Assembly: GCA_022511355.1 (NCBI GenBank)
Contig: JAFLRS010000076.1
Span: forward strand, 1-8,791
Reading direction: 5' to 3'
DNA length: 8,791 nt
Origin: Alistipes sp.
Lineage (GTDB): Bacteria; Bacteroidota; Bacteroidia; Bacteroidales; Rikenellaceae
This document shows, one piece after another, positions 7,277 through 8,791 of this stretch. The notes beneath the pieces are model-generated. The model ran no database searches and had not been told where the DNA came from. It was given only the letters and a program-made list of their open reading frames with translations. The position numbers and the translations under genes are program-made. The number at the start of each line of letters is the position of its first letter. Position 1 is the stretch's first letter.

Positions 7277-7288
7277 AGAAGGTTGAAT
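7261..7288 (+). repeat. 14-base tandem duplication over the GH13 stop codon
   Basis: AAAGAAGGTAGAAT (7261-7274) is followed directly by AAAGAAGGTTGAAT (7275-7288), identical in 13 of 14 positions. The TAA stop (7274-7276) spans the junction. It probably arose by local slippage. Confidence 0.7.
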
Positions 7289-7322
7289 TAAAAAGGAGGT
7301 TCATTGAACCTCCTTTTTAATT
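7286..7322. terminator. Bidirectional intrinsic terminator between GH13 and nupG
   Basis: Bases 7286-7302 are the exact reverse complement of 7306-7322: a 17-bp stem with a GGAGGTTC core, A/T-rich ends and a 3-base loop (ATT). A-run at 7290-7294 and T-run at 7314-7318 flank the GC core, so each strand shows a GC hairpin followed by a T-run. It lies 9 bases after the GH13 stop and 7 bases past the nupG stop on the other strand, and so can end both convergent transcripts. Confidence 0.9.
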
Positions 7323-7329
7323 TGGTTTG

Positions 7330-8601
7330 TTATTTTGCGATTGCTTGCGGGTTGTGTTTGTACTTGAATATTATAGCGAAGAGTACGGCGACAACCAGAG
7401 CGTAACCTGCGAATATGAGCCACGACGAGGACCATCCGTGAGTCATGGCGATGGGGTCGGGTTGAGATATTACGAGTTTGTTCACTACGGCTTGTGCGCC
7501 GAGGGTTCCTATTGTTGCGCCGATGCCGTTAGTCATAATCATAAAGAGACCTTGCGCGCTTGAGCGGATGGAGGTATCGGTTTCCTGATTGACGAAGAGA
7601 GAGCCTGAGACGTTGAAGAAGTCGAAGGCGACGCCGTAGACGATCATCGAGAGGATGAACATCCAGACTCCGCTGCCGGGGTTTCCGAGTCCGAAGAATC
7701 CGAATCGTAGTACCCATGCGGTCATTGACATAAGCATTACGTTTTTGATGCCGAAGCGTTTGAGGCAGAAGGGTATAAGTAGTATGCAGAGTGTTTCTGA
7801 TACTTGAGAGAGTGAAATGAGGGCATTTGCGTGATTGGCACCGAATGTAGAAGCGTATTCGGGGATATTTCGGAAGGAGGTGATGAACGGATTGGCGAAG
7901 CCGTTGGTAATTTGGAGCGATACGCCGAGGAGCATCGAGAAGATGAAGAATATGGCCATTTTTTTCTGTTTGAAGAGGGCGAAGGCTTTGAGTCCGAGGG
8001 CATCGACGAGTGTTTTGCGTTCCGAGGAGAGGTTGGTGGGGCATTGTGGCAGCGAGAATGCGTAGCAACCGAGGAGCAGACCGAGGAGTGCGCATTGGAA
8101 GAATTGCTTATATGTTGTTTGGAATCCTGCTGCGTCGCAGAGGAGCATTGAGCAGATAAATCCCACGGTGCCCCATACTCTGATAGGCGGGAAAGCCTTT
8201 ACGGTGTCGAGACCTGCGCCTTCGAGAGCGCTGTATGCGACGGAGTTGGAGAGGGCGATGGTAGGCATATAGAATGCGACGGAGAGTGCATAGAGCAGGA
8301 AGAGGGTTCCGAATGCGACGTTGGTGCCGGCGGTAAGTGCGTAGTAACCTGCGCTGCACATGAATAAGGCGGCTATGAGGTGGCAGAATCCGAGCAGACG
8401 TTGTGCTTGAATCCAGCGGTCGGCGAGGATTCCGATGAGTGCGGGCATGAAGAGGGAGACGATGCCTTGCATGGCGTAGAAGAGGCCGATGCGGGGAGCG
8501 AGACCGACGTTCATGAGATATGAGCCCATTGAAGTAAGATACGACCCCCATATGGCATATTGAAGGAAATTCATGAGGGTAAGTCGAATTTTGATATTCA
8601 T
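7330..8601 (-). CDS. nupG: Nucleoside:proton symporter NupG (MFS, NHS family)
   Basis: A 423-residue inner-membrane transporter with 12 predicted helices that imports nucleosides with protons. It resembles E. coli NupG along its length: FLQ...WGS at 12-20, FPPIRVWGT at 137-145, the long shared stretch around AFALFK and MAIFFIFSMLLG at 207-226, LQITN at 229-233, FGIKNVML at 283-290, YGVAFDFFNVSGS at 322-334, and the ending FKYKH at 412-416. Residues I recall as nucleoside- or proton-linked in E. coli NupG have counterparts here: Arg141, Thr145, Phe148, Gln230, Asn233, Gln266, Glu269, Tyr322 and Asp327. The frame opens at a TTG at 8610, but the ATG at 8601 gives MNIKIRL, aligning with the NupG start MNLKLQL, so I used it. 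Single-gene unit, convergent with GH13 and divergent from the tRNA gene. Confidence 0.95.
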   Translation of the reverse strand: MNIKIRLTLMNFLQYAIWGSYLTSMGSYLMNVGLAPRIGLFYAMQGIVSLFMPALIGILADRWIQAQRLLGFCHLIAALFMCSAGYYALTAGTNVAFGTLFLLYALSVAFYMPTIALSNSVAYSALEGAGLDTVKAFPPIRVWGTVGFICSMLLCDAAGFQTTYKQFFQCALLGLLLGCYAFSLPQCPTNLSSERKTLVDALGLKAFALFKQKKMAIFFIFSMLLGVSLQITNGFANPFITSFRNIPEYASTFGANHANALISLSQVSETLCILLIPFCLKRFGIKNVMLMSMTAWVLRFGFFGLGNPGSGVWMFILSMIVYGVAFDFFNVSGSLFVNQETDTSIRSSAQGLFMIMTNGIGATIGTLGAQAVVNKLVISQPDPIAMTHGWSSSWLIFAGYALVVAVLFAIIFKYKHNPQAIAK

Positions 8602-8639
8602 AAGAAACAAATTTTAAGAGGTTTCGTGTTTTTGCTGCA

Positions 8640-8647
8640 CAAAGTTA
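8640..8647 (-). promoter_or_regulatory. Candidate -7 box for nupG
   Basis: On the minus strand 8647-8640 reads TAACTTTG, a match to TAnnTTTG. A start near 8633 would give a leader of about 30 bases to the ATG at 8601. No TTTG sits at 19-21 bases upstream (the nearest minus-strand TTTG motifs are 12 and 24 bases away), so support is from the -7 box only. Confidence 0.45.
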
Positions 8648-8667
8648 ATATTTTTTGTTCAAAATAT

Positions 8668-8698
8668 TTTGCAAATCGGAAATAAGTTTCTACATTTG
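8668..8698 (+). promoter_or_regulatory. Consensus Bacteroidales promoter for the tRNA-Gln gene
   Basis: TTTG at 8668-8671, a 19-base spacer, and TACATTTG at 8691-8698 match the Bacteroidales sigma consensus at every fixed position. Transcription should begin near 8705, leaving a G-rich leader of about 34 bases before the tRNA. The sequence overlaps the region upstream of the nupG -7 box on the other strand, so the two divergent promoters are close together. Confidence 0.8.
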
Positions 8699-8738
8699 CA
8701 ACGCCTTTCGGGGGGAACCTTGGGGGCGCAAACTAAAT

Positions 8739-8791
8739 TGGGCTATGGTGTAATGGTAACACTACAGATTCTGGTCCTGTCATTCTTGGTT
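8739..8791 (+). tRNA. tRNA-Gln (anticodon CUG), cut by the window end
   Basis: The 5' part of a tRNA folds clearly. The acceptor 5' strand is TGGGCTA (8739-8745), followed by T8 and G9. The D-stem GTGT (8748-8751) pairs with ACAC (8759-8762) around a 7-base loop containing GG. The anticodon arm spans 8764-8780 with loop TTCTGGT: U33 at 8770, anticodon CTG at 8771-8773, G37 after it. A 4-base variable region CATT and the T-stem 5' strand CTTGG (8785-8789) follow, and the window ends at T55. U1 and the anticodon both fit tRNA-Gln reading CAG codons. In the anticodon stem the pair next to the loop is A31 (8768) with C39 (8776), a mismatch. The 3' half is not visible. Confidence 0.92.

Noticed and set aside
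7291..7300. AAAAGGAGGT resembling a ribosome binding site after GH13
   Set aside because: It is one arm of the 17-bp bidirectional terminator, and no gene starts after it.
7874..7884. AAGGAGGTGAT, a perfect Shine-Dalgarno followed by ATG on the plus strand; equally, the nupG mRNA carries a copy of the 16S rRNA 3' tail
   Set aside because: It is the codons for Ile-Thr-Ser-Phe in nupG, and the small plus-strand frame has no support. Most likely chance.
8702..8738. G-rich leader (runs of six and five G) with CGCC/GGCG ends before the tRNA, considered as a riboswitch or structured leader
   Set aside because: Only a 4-bp outer pairing is apparent and no known riboswitch core is seen; it is short and probably just the 5' leader of the tRNA precursor.

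Overview
The window looks like chromosomal core DNA from a member of the Bacteroidales (Bacteroidota). Two upstream regions carry the family's own promoter form (TTG or TTTG, 19-20 bases, then TAnnTTTG). No gene has a useful Shine-Dalgarno sequence; leaders are A/T-rich instead. The proteins are of Bacteroidota type. The coding DNA is moderately GC-rich for this group, which would fit an Alistipes-like or Muribaculaceae-like host better than a classic low-GC Bacteroides. Genus assignment is inference only.

Left half (154-4870, minus strand): one tight four-gene operon, read right to left. It runs from a membrane-anchored M23/LytM-fold protein that has lost its zinc and catalytic residues, to dxr (MEP isoprenoid pathway), to rseP (site-2 protease), to radA (recombination and repair ATPase). 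Junctions are a 4-base gap, a 16-base overlap and a 13-base gap. Beyond radA, bases 1-153 hold two related perfect palindromes. The one nearer radA is followed by a T-rich run on the minus strand and probably ends the operon.

Middle (4871-4981): a divergent promoter region, with a clear promoter to the right and a weaker one to the left.

Right half: a plus-strand pair, a sugar-phosphate nucleotidyltransferase (4982-5893) and a cytoplasmic GH13 alpha-glycosidase (5981-7276), separated by a strong hairpin without a U-tract. A 17-bp bidirectional terminator (7286-7322) closes this unit and also the convergent nupG, a nucleoside:proton symporter (7330-8601, minus). At the right edge a good promoter reads into a tRNA-Gln(CUG) gene cut off by the end of the window.

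Functionally the window is housekeeping: isoprenoid precursor supply, envelope proteolysis, DNA repair, sugar-nucleotide and alpha-glucan metabolism, and nucleoside uptake. I saw no mobile element, CRISPR array, toxin-antitoxin pair or defence island. The most unusual items are the inactivated LytM-fold protein leading the dxr-rseP operon and the pair of palindromes with a compensatory stem change.
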